Notes: generated by a model not told the origin, from the letters alone. A stretch of 64,000 nucleotides of DNA from an uncultured Flavobacteriaceae bacterium (GCA_947497245.1 CANMFO010000001.1:1178001-1242000), one strand, 5' to 3'. Counted from the stretch's first letter, positions 45,969 to 54,977 are shown. Made by a program: numbers and translations.

Positions 45969-46676
45969 ATGATCAAAGCGACGAACATTCAAAAATTTTA
46001 CGGCGACCTGCAGGTGCTGAAAGGGGTCGACCTGCACATTAAAGAGGGCGAGGTTGTTTCCATTGTGGGGGCATCGGGGGCCGGAAAGACCACCTTGCTC
46101 CAGATCTTGGGCACCTTGGACGTGCTGTCGAACAAGCAGGACAGTACGCTTTTGGTCAACGGGGTCGAGGTCAACGGTCTGAGTGACCGCGAATTGGCGC
46201 GCTTCCGCAACGAGCACATTGGGTTCATTTTCCAGTTCCATCAGCTGCTGCCCGAATTTACCGCCCTGGAAAATGTATGCATACCCGCCTTCATCAAAAA
46301 AACGGCCCGTGGCCAAGCCGAGAAAAGGGCCAAGGAACTGTTGGATTTTCTGGGCCTTTCCGACCGGTACGACCATAAACCTAACGAACTTTCCGGTGGG
46401 GAGCAACAGCGGGTCGCCGTCGCGCGGGCATTGATCAACAACCCCTCGGTCATCTTTGCCGACGAGCCCAGTGGCAACCTGGATTCGGAAAGTGCCGATA
46501 AACTGCACCAATTGTTTTTTGAGCTCCGTGACCAGTTCGGGCAGACGTTCGTCATCGTGACCCACAACCGCGATCTGGCCGATCTGGCCGATCGTAAACT
46601 CGCCATGGCCGACGGGCGTATAACCAACCAGGACCTTGTCCCGGCCGAGGCCCCGGACAGCGGGACCGATCTCTAA
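45969..46676 (+). CDS. ABC transporter ATP-binding protein (LolD/MacB type)
   Basis: 235 residues. Walker [11 protein letters not shown]-loop [11 protein letters not shown], signature LSGGEQQR, Walker [15 protein letters not shown] and the H-loop VTHN are all present. Sequence type is LolD/MacB/FtsE, which pairs with a separate membrane permease; none is adjacent here. The ATG at 45969 is chosen because a perfect -7 box (TATTTTTG, 45911-45918) ends just two bases before the upstream ATG at 45921, which would then not be on the mRNA. Lipoprotein release is one plausible role. Confidence 0.88.
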   Translation: MIKATNIQKFYGDLQVLKGVDLHIKEGEVVSIVGASGAGKTTLLQILGTLDVLSNKQDSTLLVNGVEVNGLSDRELARFRNEHIGFIFQFHQLLPEFTALENVCIPAFIKKTARGQAEKRAKELLDFLGLSDRYDHKPNELSGGEQQRVAVARALINNPSVIFADEPSGNLDSESADKLHQLFFELRDQFGQTFVIVTHNRDLADLADRKLAMADGRITNQDLVPAEAPDSGTDL

Positions 46677-46686
46677 CCCCACAGTC

Positions 46687-47244
46687 ATGCTCAAAGAAGT
46701 ACTGGCCTTTTTAAAACATCCCGTTTACCTTGAGGATGAAAACAGGGACTTCGACTACCGCATGTCCAAGTTCTGGAAACTTTTGATCTTTGCACTGGCG
46801 CTGAGCTTGCTACTGGGATCGTTGAACGGTGGTCTGGAACTGCTCTTTGACCTGGATTTTGGAAAACACGCCATAGACGGTTTCATGGACCAGTATTCTC
46901 CCTGGTTCCTTCTTCTTGCCGCTGTCGTGCTCGCTCCGGTCCTGGAAGAATTGTTCTTTCGCGGCCCCTTGGTTTTTTTTAAAAAGAGCTCCTTTTTCAA
47001 ATACATTTTTTACCTGTTCACCTTGGTCTTTGGGTTTTACCATATCACCAATTTTCAGTTGAGCACGACCACACTTCTGCTCTCGCCCCTATTGGTCGCC
47101 CCCCAATTGGGCGTGGGGGTGTTCCTGGGCTTTGTCCGGGTGCGCTTTGGACTGGTATGGGCCATTGCGCTGCACGCCCTGTACAACCTGGTGCTGATAG
47201 GCCCGTTCGTCGTATTACAGCTTTTCGATGTTTCGCTCGACTGA
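46687..47244 (+). CDS. CPBP-family intramembrane glutamic endopeptidase
   Basis: 185 residues from the ATG at 46687, ten bases after the ABC ATPase stop. About five hydrophobic segments. The CPBP (Abi, CAAX protease-like) motifs are EELFFRGPL, FYHITN and HALYNLV, supplying the glutamates and histidines of the active site. Role unknown; members cleave or bind prenylated or signal peptides. Likely co-transcribed with the ATPase. Confidence 0.85.
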   Translation: MLKEVLAFLKHPVYLEDENRDFDYRMSKFWKLLIFALALSLLLGSLNGGLELLFDLDFGKHAIDGFMDQYSPWFLLLAAVVLAPVLEELFFRGPLVFFKKSSFFKYIFYLFTLVFGFYHITNFQLSTTTLLLSPLLVAPQLGVGVFLGFVRVRFGLVWAIALHALYNLVLIGPFVVLQLFDVSLD

Positions 47245-47411
47245 ACCACCAAAGTTGTCCGCTCGGAAAATCGGGCCCCGCAATGGCGCGGATCGTTAAA
47301 TTGTTCGTTATTTTGTAAAACCGGGACAGCTTTTGAAAACGGACATTGAACGGCACCCTCGGAGCCGGTGCCCGACCATGGGTTCCGTGGACCAACGAAC
47401 GATCATCCCCA

Positions 47412-48176
47412 ATGAACCAAAAAGACCTAAAAGAATTTCTCGACGCGAAGGTGGTGCAGTACAACCATCCCCGGTTTTTGGAGAGCGACCCCATACAGGT
47501 GCCCCATTTGTTCTCCCTGAAGGAGGACATCGAGATCAGCGCCTTCCTTACCGCCACGATCGCATGGGGGAATCGGAAAAGTATCATCAACAATGCTTCC
47601 AAACTGATGGAATTGATGGACGGTGCCCCCTACGACTTCGTCCGGAACCATCGGGAAGCCGACCTGGAGAAATTGTCGCCCTTCGTCCACAGGACGTTCA
47701 ACGGGAACGACCTGATCTACTTTGTCCGCAGCCTGGGGAACATTTACGGGCAGCACGGGGGCTTGGAACCTATCTTTGCCAAAAACGCCCGAAAGGAAAC
47801 ACTGCAGCCCGCCATTTCGGACTTTAAGCGGACCTTTTTTGAACTGCCCCATGCCCAGCGGACCACCAAGCATATCAGCGACCCCATTAAAGGCTCCGCT
47901 GCCAAACGGATCAATATGTTCCTCAGATGGATGGTCCGGGACAACGGGACCGGGGTGGATTTTGGGCTTTGGAAGCACATTGCCCCCTCAAAGCTATCCT
48001 GTCCCTTGGACGTACATTCCGGCAATGTCGCCAGAAAGCTTGGGCTGCTCGGGCGCAGGCAGAACGATGCCAAGGCCGTGGCCGAGCTTGACGACGGACT
48101 GCGCAGATTGGACGCCAGTGACCCCGTAAAGTACGATTTTGCCCTGTTCGGCCTCGGGGTCTTCGAAAAGTTCTGA
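47412..48176 (+). CDS. TIGR02757-family protein
   Basis: 254 residues from the ATG at 47412. Typical opening MNQKDLKEFLDAKVVQYN, and internal motifs AFLTATIAWGNRKSIINN, DPIKGSAAKRINMFLRWMVR and CPLDVHSGNVARKLGLLGR. These are hallmarks of the TIGR02757 family, which looks like a helix-hairpin-helix DNA glycosylase-like fold. Function is not established. The frame is open to a TTG at 47346, rejected as an extension into the intergenic part. Confidence 0.82.
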   Translation: MNQKDLKEFLDAKVVQYNHPRFLESDPIQVPHLFSLKEDIEISAFLTATIAWGNRKSIINNASKLMELMDGAPYDFVRNHREADLEKLSPFVHRTFNGNDLIYFVRSLGNIYGQHGGLEPIFAKNARKETLQPAISDFKRTFFELPHAQRTTKHISDPIKGSAAKRINMFLRWMVRDNGTGVDFGLWKHIAPSKLSCPLDVHSGNVARKLGLLGRRQNDAKAVAELDDGLRRLDASDPVKYDFALFGLGVFEKF

Positions 48177-48354
48177 TCCATGGTCCTTTTCAGCGCCATG
48201 ATGCCCTGGACCATGGACGGTACGGATCTTAAGGACGAAATTTGGGGACCGGGATACGGGCCGCCCGAAAGAAACCCCAAACCTGGAAAACTCTCGGACA
48301 AATTCGCTATTTTTAAAACCTGACAAAAATAACCCGACCAAATTGGAAAGTAGG

Positions 48355-49845
48355 ATGAGACCACCTTTACGCTATTTGATACTATTGATCGTTCCTTTTT
48401 CGCTATCGTTTTCCCAGGAGCGAAAACTTCCCATCGATACGGTGGTGACCACACGGCACACTGCCACCATCAATGGAACCCCCATCAGTTATACCGCTAA
48501 AATAGGCACCCAGCCCGTTTGGGACGAACAGGGCAAACCCATCGCCTCCCTGCATTATACCTATTATACAAGGAACAATGTAAAGGACCGTGCTGCCCGC
48601 CCCTTGCTGATCTCGTTCAACGGCGGACCGGGTTCCGGTTCGGTGTGGATGCACCTGGCCTACACCGGTCCCCGGGTACTGAAGATCGATGACGAGGGGT
48701 ACCCGGTGCAGCCCTATGGGGTGAAGGAGAATCCCTTTTCCGTTTTGGACGTGACCGATATCGTATATGTCAACCCGGCCAATACAGGGTATTCCCGGAC
48801 CATTCCGGAGACCGGCGACAAGGTGGACCGGAAAAAGTTCTTCGGCATCAATGCCGATATCAAGTACCTCGCCGAATGGCTCAATACCTTCGTGACCCGG
48901 AACGATCGGTGGCGCTCGCCCAAGTACATTATCGGGGAAAGTTATGGGGGCACCCGCGTCATGGGCCTTTCCCTGGCATTGCAGAACCAGCAGTGGATGT
49001 ACCTGAACGGCGTAATAATGGTGAGCCCGGCCGATTACAAGGTCATCCGTACGGGTGGACCGGTGTCCAGCGCACTGAACCTCCCCTACTATACCGCTGC
49101 GGCATGGCACCACGGGGCACTCCCTGCCGAGCTGCAGGGCAAAGACCTGCTTGAAATCCTTCCGGAATCCGAGTCCTATGCCGTGAACACGCTCATTCCG
49201 GCCTTGGCCAAAGGCGGGTTTATCGGGGAGACCGAGAAAAACGCCGTAGCGAAGAAAATGGCCTTTTATTCCGGATTGCCGCAAAAGGAGATCGTGGAGC
49301 AGAACCTGGACGTGCCCACGCAGTTCTTCTGGAAAAACCTCCTGAAGGAAAAAGGGGGCTATACCATTGGCCGACTGGACTCCCGCTATTTGGGAATGGA
49401 CCGGCAACTTTTGGGCACGGAGACCGACTACAATCCCGAAATCACCTCATGGCTGCACAGCTTTACCCCGGCGATCAACTATTACCTGCAGGAGGAGCTC
49501 AACTTCAAGACCGATGTCAAATACAACATGTTCGGCCCCGTGCACCCGTGGGACAACGAAAATGACGAGACCCGCGACAACCTCCGTCAGGCCATGGCAC
49601 AGAACCCCTATCTCAATGTGCTGGTACAATCGGGCTATTACGACGGGGCCACTACCTATTTCAACGCGAAGTACACCATGTGGCAGATCGATCCCAGTGG
49701 CCGCATGAAGGACCGCTTTTCGTTCAAAGGGTACCGAAGTGGCCACATGATGTACCTTAGAAGGGAAGATCTGCAAAATGCCAATAACGACATCAGGGAC
49801 TTCATACAACGGACCTTGGCAAACGGGAAAAGCGCGAAGTACTGA
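48355..49845 (+). CDS. S10-family serine carboxypeptidase-like exported protein
   Basis: 496 residues from the ATG at 48355; an N-terminal signal peptide ends near SLSFSQ. Serine carboxypeptidase features: the oxyanion hole SFNGGPGSGSVWMH, PANTGYS, the nucleophile in IIGESYGGTR, and the aspartate and histidine in SGYYDGATTY and GYRSGHMMYL. An exported or periplasmic peptidase, acting on peptide C-termini. It is followed by the ammonium transporter gene, with an unrelated function. Confidence 0.9.
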   Translation: MRPPLRYLILLIVPFSLSFSQERKLPIDTVVTTRHTATINGTPISYTAKIGTQPVWDEQGKPIASLHYTYYTRNNVKDRAARPLLISFNGGPGSGSVWMHLAYTGPRVLKIDDEGYPVQPYGVKENPFSVLDVTDIVYVNPANTGYSRTIPETGDKVDRKKFFGINADIKYLAEWLNTFVTRNDRWRSPKYIIGESYGGTRVMGLSLALQNQQWMYLNGVIMVSPADYKVIRTGGPVSSALNLPYYTAAAWHHGALPAELQGKDLLEILPESESYAVNTLIPALAKGGFIGETEKNAVAKKMAFYSGLPQKEIVEQNLDVPTQFFWKNLLKEKGGYTIGRLDSRYLGMDRQLLGTETDYNPEITSWLHSFTPAINYYLQEELNFKTDVKYNMFGPVHPWDNENDETRDNLRQAMAQNPYLNVLVQSGYYDGATTYFNAKYTMWQIDPSGRMKDRFSFKGYRSGHMMYLRREDLQNANNDIRDFIQRTLANGKSAKY

Positions 49846-49847
49846 GA

Positions 49848-49953
49848 GGGGCAGGTACGGTAAACAGTGTTCAATGGGCCGTGGGCAGTAAACCATCAAC
49901 CAATGAACCGGTAACGCAATAACCTAAATAATCAATTAACCAATAGACCAAAA
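49848..49953 (+). repeat. Leader of the ammonium transporter gene with CAGT elements and AACC repeats
   Basis: GTAAACAGTGTTCAATG (49860-49876) and GGGCAGTAAAC (49883-49893) match the elements before serA, in the same order. They are followed by short AACC-type repeats (AACCAATG, AACCGGTA, AACCTAAA, AACCAATA) leading to the ATG at 49954. Confidence 0.55.
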
Positions 49954-51207
49954 ATGCAAGAAGTAGTTACCTCAGTTCAGGAGCAAGCAGAATTAATAAG
50001 CAGTATCGATACGGTATGGGTGGCCATCTGCGCCGCCCTGATCTTTCAGATGGAAGGCGGGTTTGCCTTGCTGGAGGCCGGATTCGTGCGCGCAAAAAAT
50101 GCCATGAGTATCATTGCCAAAGTGATCATGGACATCACCTTTGGGGGCATTGCCTTTTATGTTGCCGGCTTTGGCATTGCGTATGGCGCTTCGAACGGAT
50201 GGTTTGCCTTTGATGTCGGCATTACGGATGCGGATCTGGGCCTCGGCCTCACCGTCTCCAACAAACTGTTCTGGTTTATCCAGCTCGGTTTTGCCCTGGC
50301 GGCCATTTCTATTGTCTCCGGAGCGGTCGCGGAGCGCATGAAAGTTTGGCCCTACGCCCTTTTTGTATTTGTATTTTGTGCGGTCATGTACCCATTGGCG
50401 GCCAATTGGGTGTGGAATCCAGACGGTTGGTTGGCCCAGCGTGGCTTTAACGATTTTGCCGGTTCGGCCGCCGTGCACGCCATGGGGGGGTTCGCGGCCC
50501 TGGCCGCTGCCATTGTGCTCGGCCCCCGTTTGGGAAAGTACCAAAAAAACGGGGAGGTGAACCCCATTCCCGGCCACAATCTTCCGTTGGCGGCCGTAGG
50601 AGGGTTTGTCCTGTGGTTTGGCTGGTTCGGCTTCAATCCCGGGTCTACCTTGGCAGCAGTTGGGAATTGGGAATTGATCGGGACCGTGGTGACCAACACC
50701 TTTCTGGCATCAGCAGCGGGCGGCATCTCGACCATGGTCTATACCTATTTTAGATATGGGCAGATCGATATTACCATGGCCATAAACGGGGTATTGGCCG
50801 GCCTAGTGGCCATTACCGCCGGGTGCAATGTGGTGGGCCCAAATTCCGCCATCATCATAGGGGCCATTGCAGGGGTGTTGGTCGATGTTGCCGTGATCTA
50901 CATCGATAAGATCAAAATAGACGATCCCGTCGGTGCCATAGCCGTACATGGGGTAAATGGCCTTTTCGGTACCATGGCCGTCGGTTTTTTTGCCACCGAG
51001 AACGGGCTTTTCTTCGGTGGAGGGGCCGCACAACTATGGACCCAGGTCCTTGGGGTATCGGTCATCGGGGCCTTTTCGTTTACGGTCACCTTTGTATTGA
51101 TGAAACTGATGAAGCGCACCATTGGCGTCCGGATCTCGCGCTCGGAGGAGACCGCCGGGATCGATGCGGCGACATTTGGCGTGGAATCCTATTCCACTTT
51201 TGAATAA
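49954..51207 (+). CDS. amt: Ammonium transporter
   Basis: 417 residues with about eleven membrane segments; ammonium transporter family. The N-terminal QMEGGFALLEAGFVRAKN, and the twin pore histidines in AAVHAMGG and in IAVHGVNGLFG are present. No cleavable signal peptide is obvious. A P-II gene follows after 75 bases, the usual partner that blocks the transporter when nitrogen is plentiful. The leader shares repeats with that of serA. Confidence 0.94.
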   Translation: MQEVVTSVQEQAELISSIDTVWVAICAALIFQMEGGFALLEAGFVRAKNAMSIIAKVIMDITFGGIAFYVAGFGIAYGASNGWFAFDVGITDADLGLGLTVSNKLFWFIQLGFALAAISIVSGAVAERMKVWPYALFVFVFCAVMYPLAANWVWNPDGWLAQRGFNDFAGSAAVHAMGGFAALAAAIVLGPRLGKYQKNGEVNPIPGHNLPLAAVGGFVLWFGWFGFNPGSTLAAVGNWELIGTVVTNTFLASAAGGISTMVYTYFRYGQIDITMAINGVLAGLVAITAGCNVVGPNSAIIIGAIAGVLVDVAVIYIDKIKIDDPVGAIAVHGVNGLFGTMAVGFFATENGLFFGGGAAQLWTQVLGVSVIGAFSFTVTFVLMKLMKRTIGVRISRSEETAGIDAATFGVESYSTFE

Positions 51208-51282
51208 ACGGTACTAGAGAACAACATAACGGCGCCGTGGGAACGACCATGTTCCGCGAATCTTGAAACAAAAGCAACAGAC

Positions 51283-51624
51283 ATGAAAAAAGTAGAAGCA
51301 ATAATAAGACCTTCAAAGTTAAAAGCGGTCCAACGCGGCCTAAAGGAAGCGGACATGCCCTGCGTCACCGTCATTCCCGTAAAGGGCACGGGCCTGCAAA
51401 AAAGCTATTCCGAACGGTACCGGGGCACCGAACAGTCCATGATCCTGCAGACCAGGGTGATGATCATCTGTGTGGTAAGCGACGAGAACCTGGAAAAGTG
51501 CATCGATGTCATTCTCGACAATGCTTCCGAGGGCCAGGTCGGGGACGGAAAGATATTTGTCTACGAAGTCCAGGACGCCATACGCCTGAGCACCAGGGTG
51601 CGCGGCAACCCCGCCATCCATTGA
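51283..51624 (+). CDS. glnK: P-II family nitrogen regulatory protein lacking Tyr51
   Basis: 113 residues of the P-II trimer family. The T-loop, normally RGxEYxVxF with uridylylated Y51, reads RYRGTEQSM with Q51. The B-loop GDGKIFVYEV is normal, so ATP/2-oxoglutarate sensing is likely kept but uridylylation is not. It is paired with the ammonium transporter. The 3' gap carries the 22-bp repeat array. Confidence 0.9.
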   Translation: MKKVEAIIRPSKLKAVQRGLKEADMPCVTVIPVKGTGLQKSYSERYRGTEQSMILQTRVMIICVVSDENLEKCIDVILDNASEGQVGDGKIFVYEVQDAIRLSTRVRGNPAIH

Positions 51625-51779
51625 GGACGCCCCTTTTCCCCTGTCAAGGGTAGCGGTCGCGGGAACGCCCGCGTGCTGTGGCCCATCCCAGAACCTTAAA
51701 GCTTTCAAATATCGGAGCGAAGTGGAGCTGCTTCCCTCCCGGGGATTCGTATGCCCCATCTTACGGGACATTGGTCGTT
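51625..51779. other. Gap before the 22-bp array
   Basis: No gene seen. It contains a strong 6-bp hairpin CGCGGG/CCCGCG around AACG (near 51658-51674) and two array-like elements out of phase (TCCCGGGGA at 51737 and ATGCCCC at 51751), possibly decayed units. Confidence 0.4.
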
Positions 51780-51988
51780 TCCCCAGGGGAAAGTTCCAAA
51801 ATGCCCCAGGGATAATTTCAGTATGCCCTGGGGATGATCACAGGATGCCCTAGGGATTGTGATAGGATGCCCTAGGCATTGTGATAGAATGCCCTAGGGA
51901 TTGTGGCAGGATGCCCGGGGCATTTTATAAAAACGCCCGGGGCAAAATAAAAAAATGCCCTAGGGATTTTAATAAAGTCCCTGGCCAC
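51780..51988. repeat. Ten-unit 22-bp tandem array with palindromic cores
   Basis: Each unit has an 11-bp GC-rich core (consensus TGCCCTAGGGA) and an 11-bp A/T-rich spacer (consensus like TTGTGATAGGA, drifting to A and T runs at the right end). The invariant CCC starts at 51782, 51804, 51826, 51848, 51870, 51892, 51914, 51936 and 51958, exactly 22 apart; a tenth follows after 21. Cores are near-perfect palindromes in changing forms (CCCCAGGGG, CCCTAGGG, GCCCGGGGC). It cannot be a coding repeat since 22 is not a multiple of three. Confidence 0.9.
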
Positions 51989-52115
51989 GGTGAAAATAAG
52001 GTCATGAAAAAACAATGATCGAGGGTTTTATGTCCGATTTCGTTAACTTTAGTGATCAAATGGTCGTCCGGGCCCGATCCGTGCCCGACGACCTCGAACC
52101 TAAAAACAACAAATC
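51989..52115. other. Gap between the array and the next gene
   Basis: No gene seen. A weak -7-like box TAACTTTA occurs about 60-70 bases before the ATG at 52116 with no matching -33 box. Confidence 0.3.
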
Positions 52116-52694
52116 ATGAAAAATTTACTGATCCTCGCAATGGTAGCCACTTTGAACAGCTGTGCCCAGACCCCGGCCGTACCACCTGCCGACTGGCAGA
52201 TCAAAACCGCCGTGATGGCCGCTCCCGAGGAATACCAAGAAGGTGCAAAAGTATACGGTTACGACGAGAAGGGATCCTTTACGACCTTACGGGAAGGCAC
52301 CAATTCCTACATCTGTATTGCGGACGACCCACAAAAAGAAGGGTTTTCAACCGCCGCCTACCATATGGAACTGGACGAGTTCATGGCCCGCGGCCGTGCG
52401 CTCAGGGCTGAGGGCAAGGAAGGAGAGGAAATATTCGATATCCGAGAGGAAGAAGTAAAGGCCGGAAGCCTGAAGATGCCCGACAAATCTACCCTATGTG
52501 TCTTCTCAGGGACAGTGAACCCGGAGACCCTGGAAATTGAAAACCCCTATGTGCGCTACGTGTTCTATGTGCCCTTTGCGACGGGCGAGTCCACAGGCCT
52601 TCCGACAAAGGCAACGCCCCCGGGCCATGCCTGGCTCATGGATGCCGGAACGCACAGGGCGCACATCATGATCACCCCGCCCAAACCCGAATGA
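52116..52694 (+). CDS. Lipoprotein of unknown function downstream of the array
   Basis: 192 residues. The lipoprotein signal ends LNSC (lipidated C16), followed by AQTPAVPPADW. The mature part is acidic, contains no recognised domain, and includes YGYDEKGSFTTLREGTNSYIC and a C-terminal segment GHAWLMDAGTHRAHIM. Its ATG is about 130 bases after the 22-bp array, so the array may belong to its control region. Function unknown. Confidence 0.75.
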   Translation: MKNLLILAMVATLNSCAQTPAVPPADWQIKTAVMAAPEEYQEGAKVYGYDEKGSFTTLREGTNSYICIADDPQKEGFSTAAYHMELDEFMARGRALRAEGKEGEEIFDIREEEVKAGSLKMPDKSTLCVFSGTVNPETLEIENPYVRYVFYVPFATGESTGLPTKATPPGHAWLMDAGTHRAHIMITPPKPE

Positions 52695-52844
52695 TCCGAA
52701 GGTAGCGTTCGGCACAAGGTTCCATGCCCTTGCCTACCGTGGTAGGAAAGGCACTTTGGGGACATTGGCCGTGCGGCACCCTGGCCTTCTGTAACAAATC
52801 GGCCCCTGTTCCTACCTATAAGTATAACCAATACGAAGAAACAA

Positions 52845-53111
52845 ATGGCAGGAGGGGGAATAGCGGGCGCGATACAAAGTTTAAAACAGAACCGGGCGTT
52901 GTTGAAAAAACGAAAACTACGTTCCCCAGGGGACGTTTATGGCCAAGAGGGAAAGACCAAGTTAGATCTGAAGGAATCCACGGAGCAGGACATGAAACGT
53001 ATCCGAAAAAAAATCAAGGGATACAAAAGGGAAGAACTGCGCCTGACACTTATCTCGGTGGCCGCCACCCTGACCATACTTTACTTTTTGTACGTATGGG
53101 CCTTTCCTTAA
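52845..53111 (+). CDS. Small protein with C-terminal membrane segment
   Basis: 88 residues: a basic, lysine/arginine-rich helical part and a single hydrophobic segment at the end (about 66-86). The pattern QSLKQNRALLKKRK is of a type I remember in other flavobacteria. An overlapping frame extends the next gene N-terminally over this stretch but reads like noise, so this frame is preferred. Tail-anchored inner-membrane protein, function unknown. Confidence 0.6.
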   Translation: MAGGGIAGAIQSLKQNRALLKKRKLRSPGDVYGQEGKTKLDLKESTEQDMKRIRKKIKGYKREELRLTLISVAATLTILYFLYVWAFP

Positions 53112-53182
53112 GATTTATCGGGCCTTTCAGGGGCATGGCTGTTTATTTGTGTATTTTTAGCGAAGAACCAAAAAAAACGAAA

Positions 53183-54496
53183 ATGAAAAACCATGTCCCG
53201 GGTACCCGGCCTTCCATCCCAATGCTACTGATCACCCTCCTATGCTTTCAAGCCCTGTCGTTTGCACAAACCCCCGAGTTCCTATATGGCGATGCCCTGC
53301 CCGATGCCCCCGAACTGTCCACTAGGGGAGACCTCCCTATTGGGGTCCGCACTATAGAGCTGGTACATAAAGACCAGATCGATATACTGAATTCCAAAGG
53401 GGGCGTAGATCCCGTTTATGATCGGCCCCTGACCGTTGAGGTGTGGTATCCCGCGGCCCTTAATGAAGGTACCGTGGCCATGGTCTCCTATGAAGAGGTG
53501 ATGGGCACTGCCGGAGATACACTCAGACCTTTGGTCCCCTTTACCTTTAAGGGAAGGGCCGCGCGGGATGCCGCCCCCCTGAAGACCGAAGGGGCTTTTC
53601 CCTTGGTGGTGGTGTCGCACGGGTATGTGGGTTCGCGCTACCTCATGACCTATCTGACCGAAAACCTGGCCTCAAAGGGCTATGTGGTCGTGGCGATCGA
53701 CCATACCGACTCTACTTTTAAAGATGCCAATGCCTTCCATAGCACCCTGCTCAACCGGAGCAAGGACATCCGCTTCGTCGTCGACGAGCTGGCCCGCCTG
53801 GGCAAAACGGGCGGTACCGATGCCCTTGTGGGGGTGGTCGATGCCCAGAACACGGGGATCATCGGATATTCCATGGGAGGGTACGGCGTACTGAACGTGG
53901 CCGGGGCCGGGTACAGTGATGGCCTCACCCAGTTCTTTGGAGGGATGACCGGGGGAAGCAAGGCAATCGCCGAACATGCCGCCAGCAATCCTGGGTACCA
54001 GGCCAGGACCGATTCCAGGATAAAGGCCGTGGTGGCCTTCGCCCCCTGGGGAATGGCACGTGGCGTTTGGGACGCAGAGGGGTTGAAAGGACTAAGGACC
54101 CCAACCTTTTTTGTCGCCGGGAGCCTAGACGATATTTCCGGCTATGAAAATGGGATCAAGGCCATTTACTTGGGCGCCGTGAATGCGGACCGCTATCTGC
54201 TAACCTATAAGAATGCAAGGCACAACGTAGCCCCCAACCCTCCGCCGGCCGCGGCACTGGAGCCAGGGCTGCATATCGATGAATACTATCGGTATGCCGA
54301 ACCTTCCTGGGACCAACGAAAAATAAACAACATCAACCAACATTTTGTCAGTGCCTTTTTGGGGATCCATTTGAAGCAGGCCGACCTTTCGAAATATTTG
54401 GACGTCCCCGCCGATTCCAACGAAAAGGACTGGCCCGGGTTCAAGCCCCGGTCCTCCACGGGAATGGAACTTTTACACGCCGGACCCGCGAACTAA
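53183..54496 (+). CDS. Exported alpha/beta hydrolase
   Basis: 437 residues from the ATG at 53183 (an upstream in-frame start at 52724 is rejected). N-terminal signal MKNHVPG then LLITLLCFQALSFAQ. The nucleophile elbow is GYSMGGYG, and a dienelactone-hydrolase/PAF-acetylhydrolase-like core surrounds it (VVVSHGYVGSRYLMTYL, ARHNVAPN carries the likely histidine). Esterase or lipase-like; substrate unknown. Short spacing (16 bases) to the next gene suggests co-transcription. Confidence 0.85.
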   Translation: MKNHVPGTRPSIPMLLITLLCFQALSFAQTPEFLYGDALPDAPELSTRGDLPIGVRTIELVHKDQIDILNSKGGVDPVYDRPLTVEVWYPAALNEGTVAMVSYEEVMGTAGDTLRPLVPFTFKGRAARDAAPLKTEGAFPLVVVSHGYVGSRYLMTYLTENLASKGYVVVAIDHTDSTFKDANAFHSTLLNRSKDIRFVVDELARLGKTGGTDALVGVVDAQNTGIIGYSMGGYGVLNVAGAGYSDGLTQFFGGMTGGSKAIAEHAASNPGYQARTDSRIKAVVAFAPWGMARGVWDAEGLKGLRTPTFFVAGSLDDISGYENGIKAIYLGAVNADRYLLTYKNARHNVAPNPPPAAALEPGLHIDEYYRYAEPSWDQRKINNINQHFVSAFLGIHLKQADLSKYLDVPADSNEKDWPGFKPRSSTGMELLHAGPAN

Positions 54497-54512
54497 GAAA
54501 CCGTCCAGAAAC

Positions 54513-54977
54513 ATGTCGCCAAAAACCGCCCTGAGAACACTGTCCACCATACATGGCGCCCTGCTCCTTGCGCTGATGGCATTCACCGCACTGGCCTATT
54601 GGCACCGGGGCAGCTTTGATGCCATAATGGGTCCCAACGATATTTTTGTGTATGCCGTGCCCCTTGCGGCGGGCCTAGGGTACTTTATGGGCAAGTATAT
54701 GTTCCAAAGAGCGGTACGGAACATAAAACGGGAAGAGGGGCTTGCCCAAAAGCTCCAAAAATACCTGGGGGCCTCCCTTGTCAAATATGCCCTTGCCGAG
54801 GCCCCTGCCCTCTTTGCACTGGCCGCTTATTATCTCAATGGCAATGCCCTGCACCTGGTCATCGCGGTTTCCCTTGTGGCCTATTTGTTGGCACAGCGCC
54901 CAACGGCGCAAAGGCTGATCAAAGATGTACCGTTAAACTTGGAAGAACAAAAACAATTTGATACTTTAAGACCATAA
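54513..54977 (+). CDS. Membrane protein, function unknown
   Basis: 154 residues with four hydrophobic segments (about 13-30, 45-60, 90-108 and 112-128). Between helices 2 and 3 lies a basic loop RAVRNIKREEGLAQKLQKYLG. No named family is recognised. It sits 16 bases after the hydrolase and 16 bases before the SGNH gene, so it is part of one transcript. Confidence 0.75.
   Translation: MSPKTALRTLSTIHGALLLALMAFTALAYWHRGSFDAIMGPNDIFVYAVPLAAGLGYFMGKYMFQRAVRNIKREEGLAQKLQKYLGASLVKYALAEAPALFALAAYYLNGNALHLVIAVSLVAYLLAQRPTAQRLIKDVPLNLEEQKQFDTLRP

Noticed and set aside
45831-46694. 287-codon minus-strand reading frame
   Set aside because: Antisense to a full ABC ATPase with Walker A, signature and Walker B motifs.
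48403-49407. 334-codon minus-strand reading frame
   Set aside because: Antisense to the S10 peptidase with its complete catalytic motifs; no domain visible in the minus frame.
51780-51988. CRISPR array
   Set aside because: Repeats are only 22 bp with no unique spacers of the usual 30-40 bp, and no cas gene is in the window; spacers here are short, similar to each other and AT rich.
51780-51988. Plasmid-type iteron origin
   Set aside because: The 22-bp period recalls some iterons, but no rep, par or DnaA-box cluster lies nearby and the neighbourhood is ordinary chromosome.
52724-53182. N-terminal extension of the alpha/beta hydrolase
   Set aside because: A proper signal peptide begins at 53183 and the extension conflicts with the 88-residue gene at 52845-53111.
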